Part shown: one piece after another, positions 16,495 through 25,367 of the stretch
Numbering within the stretch: the first letter of the stretch is position 1
Layout of the letters: the number at the start of each line of letters is the position of its first letter
Source: Halobacterium salinarum DSM 3754
GTDB taxonomy: Archaea > Halobacteriota > Halobacteria > Halobacteriales > Halobacteriaceae
Direction of reading: 5' to 3'
Assembly: GCF_008124605.1 (NCBI RefSeq)
Contig: NZ_VRYN01000002.1
Location: forward strand, 372,001 to 436,000
Length of the DNA stretch: 64,000 nucleotides
The notes under the pieces: generated by a model
The model's input: the letters and a program-made list of their open reading frames with translations, nothing else
What the model was told of the DNA's origin: nothing
Database searches by the model: none
Program-made: the position numbers and the translations under genes

Positions 16495-18603
16495 CTACTG
16501 CGGGCTCGGATTGCCGCCCGTGGTGCCGGAGTCGGACGCGCTGTCGAGCGCCTTGCCGGTGATTGACTTGAGGCGGTCGACCAGCGAATCCTTCTCGGGT
16601 TCGCCGACCAGCGCCACATCGAGCACTTCGCTGATGTGTGTCACCGGAATGATCTCGATCTGCTCCTCGTACTCGTCCTCGATCATCACGTCGTCCTCGT
16701 TGGCCTTCGGGATGATGACCCGCTCGCAGCCGGCCTTGGCGGCGGCCTCGATCTTGTGCGTGACGCCGCCGACCGGCAACACGTCACCGCGGACCGAGAG
16801 GCTGCCAGTCATCGCCAGCTCCTGGGCGACGGGGATGTCCTCCAGGGCGCTGATGACGGCGGTGGCGACCGTGATCGACGCCGAATCGCCGTCGACCCCG
16901 CCCTCACCGGCCTGCACGAACTGAATGTGCGTGTCCTTCTCGGACATGTTCTCGTCGCTGAACTTCTTGATGATCGCCGAGACGTTCTCGACGGCCTCCT
17001 CGGCCATCTCTTTGAGCTGGCCGGTGGCGTAGATGCGGCCCTCCTCCTGGCTCTGTGCGGGCGTGATCTCCGCCATCACCGGCAGCATGATGCCGGAGTC
17101 ACCACCCATCACCGCGAGCCCGTTGACCCGGCCGACGGCCTCCTCGCTGGTGGTGCCGAGCTCGTAGTCCTTGCGGCGCTGGATGTAGTTGTCCACGAAC
17201 TGCTGTTCGATGGAGCGCGAGCGCTTCTTGGCTTCGAGGACGTCCGACCGCTGCGTGAGGTCGTGGCCCTCCGAACGCGCGATGTCGCCGGCAACCCGGA
17301 CCAGCCCGCCGAGATCGCGCAGCTTCAGCGTGAGGCTGTCCTTGCGGCCGGCGCGGCGCTTGGCCTCCAGGATGAGTTCGCGGATCGCGTCGGGGGCGAA
17401 ATGCGGGAGGTTCCCGTCCTTCTCGACCTCCTGGGCGACGAACCGCGCGTACTTGCGCCGCATGTCGGGGGTGTCCTCGATGGTGTCGTCCATGTACACC
17501 TCGTAGCCGTACCCCTTGATGCGGGAGCGCAGCGCCGGGTGCATGTTCTCCATGGCGTCCATGTTCCCGGCCGCGACCATGATGAAGTCACACGGCACCG
17601 CCTCGGTCTGGACCATCGCCCCCGAAGAGCGCTCGCTCTGTCCCGTGATCGAGAACTCGCCCTCCTGGATGGCGGTCATCAGCTTCTGCTGGGACCGCAC
17701 GTCCAGCGTGTTGATCTCGTCGATGAACAACACGCCCTTGTTGGCTTTCTGGATGGAGCCGGCTTCGACACGCTCGTGGCTCGGCGTCGCCATCCCGCCG
17801 GACTGGAAGGGGTCGTGGCGAACGTCGCCGAGCATCGCGCCGGCGTGTGCGCCGGTCGCGTCCTCGAAGGGCGCGACCTGTCTGTCGGCGTTGTTGATGA
17901 GGAGCTTCGGCACCATCGCGTCGCTGCCGCGGTTGGTGTACCGGAACAGGAGATAGATGCCGGCTGCCGAGAGCAGCGCCAGCAGCGGGCGCGCCGGCGT
18001 CGCGATCAACAGCGCGTAGCCGACCGCGAGCAGGATCATGATCCACATGAGGAACGACCGCATCTGGTTGCGCTTGCGGGCTTCCTCCTTGTGGGCGTCA
18101 ACGATTTGCTCACCCTTCCCGGCCGGGACGGTCCTGACTTTCGGCTCGTTGGAGTCGTCGGGGTTGTGGTAGACGAGCACGTCCTGCAGGCTCTCTTTCG
18201 GGAGCAGCCGGCTCATCGCTTTGGCCAGCAGGGATTTGCCCGTACCCGGCGACCCGATCATCATGACGTGGCGGTGCTGTTTGGCCGCACGCTTGACGAT
18301 CTCGCGGGCCGCCTCCTGCCCGATGACCTGGTCGACGAGCCGATCCGGAACTGTGATGTCCGACGTGTCGTCGATGCGCAGGCCGCCAAGCAAGTCGTCC
18401 TCGGCGTTGTCTTCGTCGATAGACACATCACCCTCAACGCCCACGTCGCTCCCGAGGTTCTCCAGGTCGTCGACCTCCCCAGCGTCGTCCACGCTGTCGG
18501 CGGGGTCGTCCTGGAGCCCGTCGGTGTCGTCGTGATCGACGGACGGCTCGGGGTCGTCGGGGTCGTCGTCGGGCGGCGCGTCGTTCGTCGATTCGTTGCT
18601 CAT
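16495..18603 (-). CDS. lon: Archaeal Lon protease (LonB, membrane-anchored)
   Basis: This ATP-dependent protease degrades damaged and regulatory proteins at the inner face of the membrane; LonB controls carotenoid synthesis and is essential in Haloferax. The 702-residue protein begins with a very acidic region of about 75 residues. It has the Walker A motif GSPGTGKS (residues 117-124), two membrane helices inserted in the AAA+ domain (about 195-235, [15 protein letters not shown] and [14 protein letters not shown]), Walker [10 protein letters not shown], and the Ser-Lys dyad of the protease domain ([16 protein letters not shown] and [14 protein letters not shown]). The start at 18603 gives [10 protein letters not shown]; upstream box AAAGTATATC lies at about 18643-18652. 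The gene is divergent from nadM. Confidence 0.97.
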   Translation of the reverse strand: MSNESTNDAPPDDDPDDPEPSVDHDDTDGLQDDPADSVDDAGEVDDLENLGSDVGVEGDVSIDEDNAEDDLLGGLRIDDTSDITVPDRLVDQVIGQEAAREIVKRAAKQHRHVMMIGSPGTGKSLLAKAMSRLLPKESLQDVLVYHNPDDSNEPKVRTVPAGKGEQIVDAHKEEARKRNQMRSFLMWIMILLAVGYALLIATPARPLLALLSAAGIYLLFRYTNRGSDAMVPKLLINNADRQVAPFEDATGAHAGAMLGDVRHDPFQSGGMATPSHERVEAGSIQKANKGVLFIDEINTLDVRSQQKLMTAIQEGEFSITGQSERSSGAMVQTEAVPCDFIMVAAGNMDAMENMHPALRSRIKGYGYEVYMDDTIEDTPDMRRKYARFVAQEVEKDGNLPHFAPDAIRELILEAKRRAGRKDSLTLKLRDLGGLVRVAGDIARSEGHDLTQRSDVLEAKKRSRSIEQQFVDNYIQRRKDYELGTTSEEAVGRVNGLAVMGGDSGIMLPVMAEITPAQSQEEGRIYATGQLKEMAEEAVENVSAIIKKFSDENMSEKDTHIQFVQAGEGGVDGDSASITVATAVISALEDIPVAQELAMTGSLSVRGDVLPVGGVTHKIEAAAKAGCERVIIPKANEDDVMIEDEYEEQIEIIPVTHISEVLDVALVGEPEKDSLVDRLKSITGKALDSASDSGTTGGNPSPQ

Positions 18604-18779
18604 AGAAGTTGGTTCGACACGAAAAAACACGGGTGGGCAACTGATATACTTTCTCCCTTGAAACGCCGTCTAATCGGCCGTATTCTCCGCGTTTCGGGGC
18701 CATACTACGGGTTCCGCGATTCGTATCGAGGCGAACTCGCCATTCTTATGGTCGCCGACCAGATTCGTCTACGCGAGAG

Positions 18780-19313
18780 ATGACTCGCGGGTTCTATATC
18801 GGTCGCTTCCAGCCGTTCCACACCGGCCACCGCCGCGTTATCGAACAGATCGCGACTGAGGTCGACGAGCTGGTGGTGGGGATCGGGAGTGCGGGGGACT
18901 CCCACTCGGCCAGAAACCCGTTTACGGCCGGCGAACGGATCATGATGATCACGAAGGCGCTGGTCGAGTTCAACCTCGTGACGTATGCGGTCCCCATCGA
19001 GGACCTCGAACGCAACGCCGTCTGGGTGAGCCACGTGCGGTCGATGTGCCCGAAGTTCGAGGTCGCGTACTCGAACAACCCGCTGGTGATTCGGCTGTTC
19101 AACGAGGCCGCCGTCGAGGTGCGCCAGCCGCCGATGTACGACCGGGACGTTCTGGAGGGGGCGGAGATCCGTCGCCGCATGGCCGACGGCGACGACTGGG
19201 AGAGCCTGGTGCCCGACGCCGTCGCGGATGTCGTCGCGGAGATCGACGGCGTCGAGCGCATCCAGCACGTGGCCGACACCGACGCCAACGGCCACGACTC
19301 GGGGCTGCGGTAG
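18780..19313 (+). CDS. nadM: Nicotinamide-nucleotide adenylyltransferase
   Basis: It joins ATP and nicotinamide mononucleotide to give NAD+. The 177-residue protein has the archaeal NadM signature GFYIGRFQPFHTGHRRVIEQI with the T/HxGH nucleotidyltransferase motif, GIGSAGDSHSARNPFTAGERIMMI, VAYSNNPLVIRLFNEAAVEVRQPP and the late EIRRRMADGDDWESLVP region replacing ISSTxxR. The product is normally hexameric in archaea. The TATA-like box TTCTTATGG lies about 30-38 nt upstream (18742-18750), so the transcript is nearly leaderless. It is divergent from lon. Confidence 0.95.
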   Translation: MTRGFYIGRFQPFHTGHRRVIEQIATEVDELVVGIGSAGDSHSARNPFTAGERIMMITKALVEFNLVTYAVPIEDLERNAVWVSHVRSMCPKFEVAYSNNPLVIRLFNEAAVEVRQPPMYDRDVLEGAEIRRRMADGDDWESLVPDAVADVVAEIDGVERIQHVADTDANGHDSGLR

Positions 19314-19333
19314 CCCGCCCGGGACAACGGGCG

Positions 19334-19338
19334 TTTTT
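19334..19338 (+). promoter_or_regulatory. T-tract promoter box supporting a GTG start
   Basis: TTTTT begins 30 nt upstream of the GTG at 19364, which fixes the start of the downstream gene in the absence of a suitable ATG. Confidence 0.45.
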
Positions 19339-19363
19339 GTGCACGCCGGACGACACGGAGACC

Positions 19364-20128
19364 GTGATCACGCTGAGCTCTGACTTCGGCTCGCCGTACC
19401 CGGCAGCGATGAAAGGCGTGGTGTTGCAGACGACTGACGCCAGGCTCGTGGACATCGCCCACGACCTCCCCCGCCAGGACGTCCGCGCGGCGGCGTTCTG
19501 GCTGCGGGAGGTGGTGCCGTACTTCCCGCCGGCCGTCCACCTGGCGGTCGTCGATCCCGGCGTCGGAACGGACCGCAGCGCCGTCGTGGTGCGGGCGGGA
19601 AGCCACGCCATCGTCGCGCCGGACAACGGCGTGGCGGTGCCGGCCGCGCGCCGCATCGCAGGCGACGCCGCCGACATCGACGTGTTCGAGATCGACGTCG
19701 AAGACCCCGCGAGCGCGACGTTCCACGGGCGGGACGTGTTCGCGCCGGCGGCCGCCGACATCCACGAGCGTGGCGTCGACACGTTCGACCAGTACCCCGA
19801 GTACGAGCCGACCGCCGACTACGAGCGCGTGTCGTTTCCCGCGCCGGCGGTCACCGACGGCGGGGCGGCCGGCACGGTCATCGCCGTGGACGGGTTCGGG
19901 AACGCCATCACGAACCTCCCGGGGGAGATCGTCGCCGACCGGGTCGGGGACACCGTCGAGGTCGACGGCGTCGCCACGCCGGTGCGGCGGTCGTACGCCC
20001 ACACCGACCCCGGGCAACGCCTCCTCACCGTGGGCAGCCACGGGAACGTCGAGTTGGCGGTGAACCGCGGCCGGGGCGACGACGCGTTCGGCGTGAGCGC
20101 CGGCGATGAGGTGACGGTGGTGTGGTGA
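19364..20128 (+). CDS. SAM hydroxide adenosyltransferase (DUF62 / COG1912 family)
   Basis: The 254-residue protein resembles the archaeal DUF62 enzymes that hydrolyse S-adenosylmethionine to adenosine and methionine, relatives of fluorinase and chlorinase. Visible motifs are ITLSSDFGSPYPAAMKGV with the conserved Asp, VDPGVGTDRSAVVV, IVAPDNGV, TFHGRDVFAPAAA and VIAVDGFGNAITNL. The Asp-Arg-His triad associated with water activation appears present as D in SSDFG, R in GTDRS and H in TFHGRD. The start is a GTG at 19364, backed by a T-tract box 30 nt upstream. The stop overlaps the next gene's GTG start (GTGA). Confidence 0.88.
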   Translation: MITLSSDFGSPYPAAMKGVVLQTTDARLVDIAHDLPRQDVRAAAFWLREVVPYFPPAVHLAVVDPGVGTDRSAVVVRAGSHAIVAPDNGVAVPAARRIAGDAADIDVFEIDVEDPASATFHGRDVFAPAAADIHERGVDTFDQYPEYEPTADYERVSFPAPAVTDGGAAGTVIAVDGFGNAITNLPGEIVADRVGDTVEVDGVATPVRRSYAHTDPGQRLLTVGSHGNVELAVNRGRGDDAFGVSAGDEVTVVW

Positions 20129-20748
20129 CGGCGTTCGGCGTGATGAACGCGGTCGGCCTGGTGGCGTTCGCCACCGTCGGCTCGCTGAAGGCGATCGACG
20201 CCGACTTCGACGTGCTCGGGGTCGCGGTGCTCGGCGTGCTGACGGCGCTGGGCGGCGGCGCAACCCGTGACGTGCTCGTCGGGTCGGTGCCGGCGATGTT
20301 GCAGTCCACCACCGACGTGGGGTTCGCGCTGGCTGGCGTGGTGGTGGCGGTCGTGGTGGCGCGACGCGTCGGCACCGAGGTGCTTGCCCACCCGGTCGTG
20401 GACGTCCCGGACGCCGTCGGGCTGGCGGCGTTCGCGGCGTCGGGCGCGCTGGTCGGCGTCGGGGCGGACGTGTCGCCGTTCGGGGTGGTCGTGCTCGGCA
20501 CCACCACGGGAGTCGGCGGGGGGCTGGTGTCCGACGTGCTGTTGCAGCGCGTGCCGTTCGTGCTCACGGAGGACCTGTACGCGACGTGCGCGATCGCCGG
20601 GAGCACCGTGTTGTGGGTCGCCACCGCGTCGGGGCTGGGGGCCACGATCGCGGCGGCGGCGGGCGCGGGGGTCACGCTCGCGGTGCGGCTGCTCGCGATC
20701 CGCTTCGAGTGGGCGCTGCCGACGGTCCGGCTCAACGCCCCGGCGTGA
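20125..20748 (+). CDS. TRIC/YadS-family (UPF0126) membrane protein
   Basis: The 207-residue protein is almost entirely hydrophobic, with about seven membrane helices in two repeated halves. Each half carries a glycine-rich signature: LGVLTALGGGATRDVLVG and LGTTTGVGGGLVSDVLL. This matches the prokaryotic TRIC / YadS (UPF0126) family; members act as trimeric cation channels or glycine transporters. The GTG at 20125 overlaps the previous stop by 4 nt (GTGA); a GTG three bases earlier and an ATG at 20143 are alternatives. Coupling to the SAM hydroxide adenosyltransferase gene suggests co-expression. Confidence 0.82.
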   Translation: MTAFGVMNAVGLVAFATVGSLKAIDADFDVLGVAVLGVLTALGGGATRDVLVGSVPAMLQSTTDVGFALAGVVVAVVVARRVGTEVLAHPVVDVPDAVGLAAFAASGALVGVGADVSPFGVVVLGTTTGVGGGLVSDVLLQRVPFVLTEDLYATCAIAGSTVLWVATASGLGATIAAAAGAGVTLAVRLLAIRFEWALPTVRLNAPA

Positions 20749-20819
20749 CGGCGTGTCCCGGCCGGCGGGCGAACGCGCGCACCGCCAGACCGAAATAGCC
20801 AGCCGGCAAGCACTCCAGC

Positions 20820-21638
20820 ATGCTGGAGTTGGAGCACGGGTTCCGGGTCGTGGACTGTCACGCGCGGCTCCACGCCGGCCCGGGGCGTCCCAGTCGCGGC
20901 CGCACCATCGAGGGGGAGGCCTTCGAGCGCGAGATGCATCAGGCGGGCATCGTGCGCGCCGTGGTGTTCCCCGGCCCGCGGAAGGGCGAGCAGGGGTATC
21001 TGCGCGCGAACAACGCCGTCGCCAGGGAGGCGGTCAAGCGCCCGTTCGTGGCGTTCGCGCGCATCGACGGCCCCCGGGATCCCGGCCGGGGCGCGGTCGC
21101 GGCGGTGCGGAACGTCGCCGCGTCACGGGACGACTGGCAGACCACCCCCGAGGACATCGAGCAGTACGCGTACGACGACCGCTTCCACGGGTTCAAACTC
21201 GACCCCGCACAGGACGGGCTGCCGGATGCGGATGTGCTGGACGTGTTGGACGACGTTGGACTGCCGGTGCTCGTCGACGGCGGCCGCCAGTTCACGCCGG
21301 CCGCGCTGGCGGAGACGCTGCTGGATCGCGAGTTCCCCGTCGTGCTGGGGCATTTCGGGGGCCATCCACTGGATCGTGAGTTGATGACGGCCGCGGTGGA
21401 GCTGTTGGAGTCGCACGAGTCGCTGTACGTGGACACTGCGGGCGTCCGGTACCGGGAGATCCTGGAGCGCGCGATCAGGGAACACCCCGACCGGGTGGTG
21501 TTCGGGTCCGGCGCGCCCGCGACACACCCGAACGTCTCGCTGATGGAGGTGTTGACCCTCGATGTCACCGAGGACGCCATGGCGAAGGTGCTCGGCCAGA
21601 ACCTCGCGCGGATCCTGCCGGCGGCCGCCAGCGGCTAG
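20820..21638 (+). CDS. Amidohydrolase-family (ACMSD/TatD-like TIM barrel) protein
   Basis: The 272-residue protein has a TIM-barrel amidohydrolase pattern: FRVVDCHARLHAGPGRP (usually DxHxH; here DCHAR, so the second His is replaced by Arg), RAVVFPGPRKGEQGY, FHGFKLDPAQDGLPD, VVLGHFGGHPLDRELM, LYVDTAGVRY and VVFGSGAPATHPNV. The loss of the second metal-binding His in the first motif and the Ala in GSGAPATHP (often GSDxP) suggest altered or absent metal chemistry. The substrate is unknown. Its stop overlaps that of the convergent glycosyltransferase gene (shared CTAG). Confidence 0.75.
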   Translation: MLELEHGFRVVDCHARLHAGPGRPSRGRTIEGEAFEREMHQAGIVRAVVFPGPRKGEQGYLRANNAVAREAVKRPFVAFARIDGPRDPGRGAVAAVRNVAASRDDWQTTPEDIEQYAYDDRFHGFKLDPAQDGLPDADVLDVLDDVGLPVLVDGGRQFTPAALAETLLDREFPVVLGHFGGHPLDRELMTAAVELLESHESLYVDTAGVRYREILERAIREHPDRVVFGSGAPATHPNVSLMEVLTLDVTEDAMAKVLGQNLARILPAAASG

Positions 21639-22552
21639 TCGTGGCGGGCGTGCACGCGGTCCATGCGGGTCGACACGCCGTTGGGATTGCGGGTGGTGGT
21701 GCGGTCGGCGACGCGCGCCGACAGGCCGGCCTGGCTGCCCCGCCAGAGCCCGGGGAGGACGGCCAGCCCCGCGCCCACCCACGTCGAGAGGTCGGCGTCG
21801 CCGCGCAGGACAGCGCCGCCGACGCTGGCGGCGTCGCCGACCGCGTGGCGCAGAACGCGGGCGGTGATGGCGGCGGTTGCGCCGTAGTTCTTCGTGAGGC
21901 GGTAGGCGAGCGCGCGGTATTTCAACCCGCGGGCGGAGCTGTCGGCGTCCTCGGGCAGCCGGTGGATGACGTCGTCGGCGTCGGTGCGGAGCACGCAGGC
22001 GTTGGGGGCCCACGCCACCCGGCGATCCATGCCCGCCAGCCGGTGTGCGGCGTCGCGGGCGGCACCCGTCTGGAGCGCCTCGTCGAAGCCGTCGAGTGCG
22101 CGCAGCGCTCGGCGAGTGATGGCGACGTTTGCGCCGTCGAAAAACGTCACGTCGCGGCCCGAGACCGTCGCCTCGTCGACCGATTCGGTGGTGACACCGC
22201 CTTCGACAGTGCGGTGGACGGGGCCGGTGACGGCGTCGGCGCCGTCGGCGATGGCGTCGGCGACGGCGTTCGTCCACCCCGGCTGGATGTGTGTGTCCTG
22301 GCCGATGAACGCCACGACGGTGCCGTTGGTGGCGGCGATGCCGGCGTTCCGGGCGGCGTTGAGGTTGCGCTCGGAGAGTTCAAGCAGCGTGTCGACGGCG
22401 TCGTGGTCGCGCACCGTGCCGGAGGTGCCGTCGACCGACGGGCCGTTCGCGACGACGACCTCGGCGGCGGGTGCGTGGGCTGCGAGCGCGTCGAGCGCGT
22501 CGAGGAGGGCATCGCGCGCGTTCAGGGTGGGCACCACCACCGAGAGGTCCAT
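21635..22552 (-). CDS. Family 2 glycosyltransferase
   Basis: The 305-residue protein has the GT-A start SVVVPTLNARDALLDALDAL, the sugar-nucleotide region VANGPSVDGTSGTV, LNAARNAGIAATNGTVVAFIGQDTHIQPGW with the metal-binding acid in GQDTH, and FFDGANVAITRRALRALDGFDEAL. The C-terminus has amphipathic stretches but no clear membrane helices. It resembles haloarchaeal Agl-type transferases that extend lipid-linked glycans, but acceptor and sugar cannot be told. A T-tract box (coding strand) lies 30 nt upstream of the ATG. Confidence 0.8.
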   Translation of the reverse strand: MDLSVVVPTLNARDALLDALDALAAHAPAAEVVVANGPSVDGTSGTVRDHDAVDTLLELSERNLNAARNAGIAATNGTVVAFIGQDTHIQPGWTNAVADAIADGADAVTGPVHRTVEGGVTTESVDEATVSGRDVTFFDGANVAITRRALRALDGFDEALQTGAARDAAHRLAGMDRRVAWAPNACVLRTDADDVIHRLPEDADSSARGLKYRALAYRLTKNYGATAAITARVLRHAVGDAASVGGAVLRGDADLSTWVGAGLAVLPGLWRGSQAGLSARVADRTTTRNPNGVSTRMDRVHARHD

Positions 22553-22604
22553 ACGGTGTCAGTTCGGAGCCGGCGGTAAAAACACCCCGCCTCGCTGGCG
22601 CGGG

Positions 22605-23309
22605 TCAGAGGCGAACGTCCCAGTAGGAGACCGACGCCAGCGGCTCGCCGAGCGGCGTGTCACCGAGCGTCACGTCGGCGTTCCGGAAGGGGCGCGCGAT
22701 CCAGTCCGGAACCTCCCGGTAGAACCCGTAGGGGGCGATGAAGTCGTGGTCGGCGTCGGCCAGCGTGAGGCCGGCACCCGACACCAGCGCGCGCACCTCA
22801 CGCGAGCCGTACAGCCGCGACCCCATGGGGAGCAGCCAGTTGTACAGCGACCGCGTGCTGAACCGGTTGAACGTGTCGAAAAACACCTGTTGCTTGGAGA
22901 CACGCGCCATCTCGCGGAGATACGTCGCCGGGGAGTCCGCGAGGTGGAAAAACCGCATCGCGAAGACGCTGTCGAAGTGGTTGTCGGGGAACGGCAGCCG
23001 GCCGGCGTCCCCGCGCATGAACTCGATTGTGTCCGCGACTCCCGCCTGTGCGGCCTTCTGGCGGCCTTCCTGGAGCATCGGCCCGGAGATGTCGAGCCCG
23101 GTGATGTCCGCGCCGCGCTCCGCGAGCATCACGGTGAACCGACCGGTGCCGCAGGCGATTTCGAGGACGCGGTCGCCGTCCACGCGTCCGAGCGCGTCAA
23201 GTACTGCCCGCTTCTCGCGGCGGTCGATGTAGCGGCCGCCCCGAGAGAATCGCTTCTCGTCGTACTCTTCGGCGACCTCGGTGGCCTGGTACCACTCCTG
23301 TCCCTTCAC
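22605..23309 (-). CDS. Class I SAM-dependent methyltransferase
   Basis: The 234-residue protein starts from GTG (KGQEWYQATEVAEEYDEKRFS) and has motif I VLEIACGTGRFTVMLAERGA, motif post-I GLDISGPMLQEG, the acidic loop MRGDAGRLPFPDNHFDSVFAMRFFHL and a UbiE-like C-terminal half. It resembles UbiE/COQ5-type enzymes, which methylate quinone precursors, but haloarchaea have several such proteins and the substrate is unknown. Coding-strand TTTT lies about 35 nt upstream. The gene is divergent from the small MarR-like regulator. Confidence 0.82.
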   Translation of the reverse strand: MKGQEWYQATEVAEEYDEKRFSRGGRYIDRREKRAVLDALGRVDGDRVLEIACGTGRFTVMLAERGADITGLDISGPMLQEGRQKAAQAGVADTIEFMRGDAGRLPFPDNHFDSVFAMRFFHLADSPATYLREMARVSKQQVFFDTFNRFSTRSLYNWLLPMGSRLYGSREVRALVSGAGLTLADADHDFIAPYGFYREVPDWIARPFRNADVTLGDTPLGEPLASVSYWDVRL

Positions 23310-23423
23310 GCTTATACGGCCACGTCGTGGGCGGGGATGTAAAACCGTACTGGAACGCCGCGGGACTCGTGGCGGGTCCGTGAGTCGGCGACTGCGGGGT
23401 GCTGAACGGCGGTGGAGCGGCCA

Positions 23424-23470
23424 TAATATAATATAAGGTGTTTAGTTGCACGGGGGGACAACACTTACCT
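23424..23470. promoter_or_regulatory. AT-rich promoter region of the small winged-helix gene
   Basis: The 184-nt gap between divergent genes contains ATAATATAATATAA at about 23424-23437, the most AT-rich tract nearby, and a second box AACACTTACC about 30 nt upstream of the ATG at 23494. The second box is the likelier TATA element; the first may be an upstream element or serve another transcript. Confidence 0.4.
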
Positions 23471-23493
23471 GCGACGGTGTGTCACGTCCTGAC

Positions 23494-23763
23494 ATGAGCG
23501 CGTCCGCGACCGAAGACAAGCCGGCCCCTGTCGACGACGAGGAGTTCCGGAGTCGACTGCAGGAGCTCCCGCCGAGCGCGAAACTCGTTGCGAAGGTCCT
23601 CGAAATCGACTCCCCGCTGTCCCAGGGCGAGCTCGCCGACGAATCGCTGTTGCCCGACCGCACAGTCAGGTACGCGCTCAACCGACTCGACGAACAACAC
23701 CTGGTTGACTCCCGGTACAGCTTCGAAGACGCCCGCAAGCAGGTGTACTATCTCGCCGGCTGA
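23494..23763 (+). CDS. Small MarR-like winged-helix protein (89 aa)
   Basis: After an acidic start (SASATEDKPAPVDDEEF), the protein has a winged helix: LPPSAKLVAKVLEIDSPLSQGELADESLLPDRTVRYALNRL in consecutive helices, then the wing VDSRYSFEDARKQVYYLA. It resembles haloarchaeal MarR/HTH_20-type mini-regulators that are nearly all DNA-binding domain. Its target is unknown. It precedes an MBL-fold gene by 37 nt, and that gene has its own T-tract box. The ATG at 23494 gives the acidic N-terminus typical of the family; the frame extends upstream without family similarity. Confidence 0.82.
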   Translation: MSASATEDKPAPVDDEEFRSRLQELPPSAKLVAKVLEIDSPLSQGELADESLLPDRTVRYALNRLDEQHLVDSRYSFEDARKQVYYLAG

Positions 23764-23800
23764 CCCAGGGTTTTCCTCGCTGCCGCCCGTGAACGCGACC

Positions 23801-24583
23801 ATGATCGAGCGGTACCCAGTAGACGGTGCCACTCGTGCACCCCACGGCACGACCAACGCGTACCTCGTAGACGGCCAGGCCCGCGTGCTCGTCGACCCCG
23901 CCGGGCGGACGGCCGCCCTCGATGCAGCCGTCTCGCAGGGAGTGGATCACATCGTCGTCACGCACGCCCACCCCGACCACGTCGGTGCCGTGGACGCGTA
24001 CGCGGCCGCGACCGACGCCACCGTGTGGGCGCACGCCGCGTTCACGGCGCGCTTCGAGCGCGAAACCGGCGTGGCACCCGACCGCGTGTTCCGCCCGGGG
24101 GACGCGATTGGCGACACAGCGCTCACCGTCACGGACACCCCCGGCCACGCTCCCGACCACGTGGCGGTGCTCGCCACCGTGGACGGCGAGTGCAACGCTA
24201 TCAGCGGGGACCTCGTGTTCGCCGACAGCAGCGTCTTCGTGGGTGCCGTCGACGGCGACATGCGCGCGTATCTCGCGTCCCTGCGCCGGCTCGCAGCCGG
24301 CGCGCCGGCCCGACTCCAGCCCGGACACGGCCCCACGATCGAGCAGCCGGCCGATCGCCTGCACGCGCTGTACGCACACCGCCGCGACCGCGAGCGCCGC
24401 GTCCTCGACGCGGTCGCCGCGGGCTGTGAGACGGTCGACGCCATCCTCGATGCGGCCTACGACAAGGACCTGGCGGGCGTCCGCGACCTCGCCGGGCAGA
24501 CCGTGCGCGCGCACCTCGACAAGCTCGCCCGCGAGCAGCGCATCCACTGGAACGGGTCCCGCGCGACCCACCAGCCTGCGTGA
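23801..24583 (+). CDS. Metallo-beta-lactamase-fold hydrolase with C-terminal winged helix
   Basis: The 260-residue protein has the full metal-binding set: THAHPDHVG (HxHxDH), DTPGHAPDHV, SGDLVF and a final LQPGHGPTI. The last 60 residues (AGCETVDAILDAAYDK, VRAHLDKLAREQRI) form a LACTB2-like winged helix. This architecture is shared with LACTB2-type and glyoxalase-II-like enzymes; RNA or small thioester substrates are possible. A TTTT box lies 30 nt upstream of the ATG, which fixes the start. Confidence 0.85.
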   Translation: MIERYPVDGATRAPHGTTNAYLVDGQARVLVDPAGRTAALDAAVSQGVDHIVVTHAHPDHVGAVDAYAAATDATVWAHAAFTARFERETGVAPDRVFRPGDAIGDTALTVTDTPGHAPDHVAVLATVDGECNAISGDLVFADSSVFVGAVDGDMRAYLASLRRLAAGAPARLQPGHGPTIEQPADRLHALYAHRRDRERRVLDAVAAGCETVDAILDAAYDKDLAGVRDLAGQTVRAHLDKLAREQRIHWNGSRATHQPA

Positions 24584-24628
24584 GCCGCGGGCGCGTGACT
24601 TTTGCGCGTCGGTGCCCTGGACGCGAGC

Positions 24629-25291
24629 ATGCAGGACCTCGAAGCCGAACTGGAGCGCGCACGCGAACTCGACGTGGCCACGCTGGCGGACGCCATCGAG
24701 ACCATCGGCTTCGAATGCACGCGGTGTGGGGCGTGCTGCAAGAGCGAGGCCGACGACCCCCACACGGCGACCGTCTTCCCCGACGAAGTCCGAGACGTGC
24801 AGGCCGCCGCCGGTGCTGAAACGGACCGCGACTGGCGGGACGTCGCGCGCCCGATGCCGTACGGCCTCGACGAGGACGGCGCGGGTGAGACCTTCGAGTG
24901 GGCGCTGCAGGCGGACTCCTGTGGCGACTGCACGTTCTACCGGGAGGACGACGACGGCACCGGCGCGTGTTCGGTGCACGGCAGCCGCCCGCTCATCTGC
25001 CAGACGTACCCGTTCAGCGTGGCCCTCGGCGGAACGAGCCAGCCCATGGGCGAGGCCGTCGACGAGGCGGAGATGGTGCGCGCACACGAGTGTGAGGGGC
25101 TCGGCCGCGACATCTCGCGGGCGGACGCCGAAGAGCTCGCCGGCGCGCTCAAAGCGCGTGCGATCCGCGAGCTCGAGGAGGCAATCGACGTGCGGGAGGC
25201 GTACGCGCCGGCGAACCCGGAGCCCAGCGCGACGGTGGTGCACGATTCGGAGGGCGCAAAACGGCCGGACGGGTCGGCGTACCCCAACTGA
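24629..25291 (+). CDS. YkgJ-family cysteine cluster protein
   Basis: The 220-residue protein carries the YkgJ/Fe-S type cluster: ECTRCGACCKSEADDPHT (CxxCxxCC), DSCGDCTFY, and GACSVHGSRPLICQTYPF. These Cys residues bind a metal, described in the family as a zinc or iron chelating domain. The N-terminal 30 residues form an acidic helix (QDLEAELERARELDVATLADAI). The function is unknown; some relatives sit with flagellar lysine methylation genes, but none are here. A TTTT box 29 nt upstream supports the ATG at 24629 over the in-frame start 27 nt earlier. Confidence 0.83.
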   Translation: MQDLEAELERARELDVATLADAIETIGFECTRCGACCKSEADDPHTATVFPDEVRDVQAAAGAETDRDWRDVARPMPYGLDEDGAGETFEWALQADSCGDCTFYREDDDGTGACSVHGSRPLICQTYPFSVALGGTSQPMGEAVDEAEMVRAHECEGLGRDISRADAEELAGALKARAIRELEEAIDVREAYAPANPEPSATVVHDSEGAKRPDGSAYPN

Positions 25292-25367
25292 ACACCCCCG
25301 TGCGTCGCCGTCGCTGTGACAACGACTAAGTGGCGAGGGGGTGACACACCGATGGAGGTATTCGACA

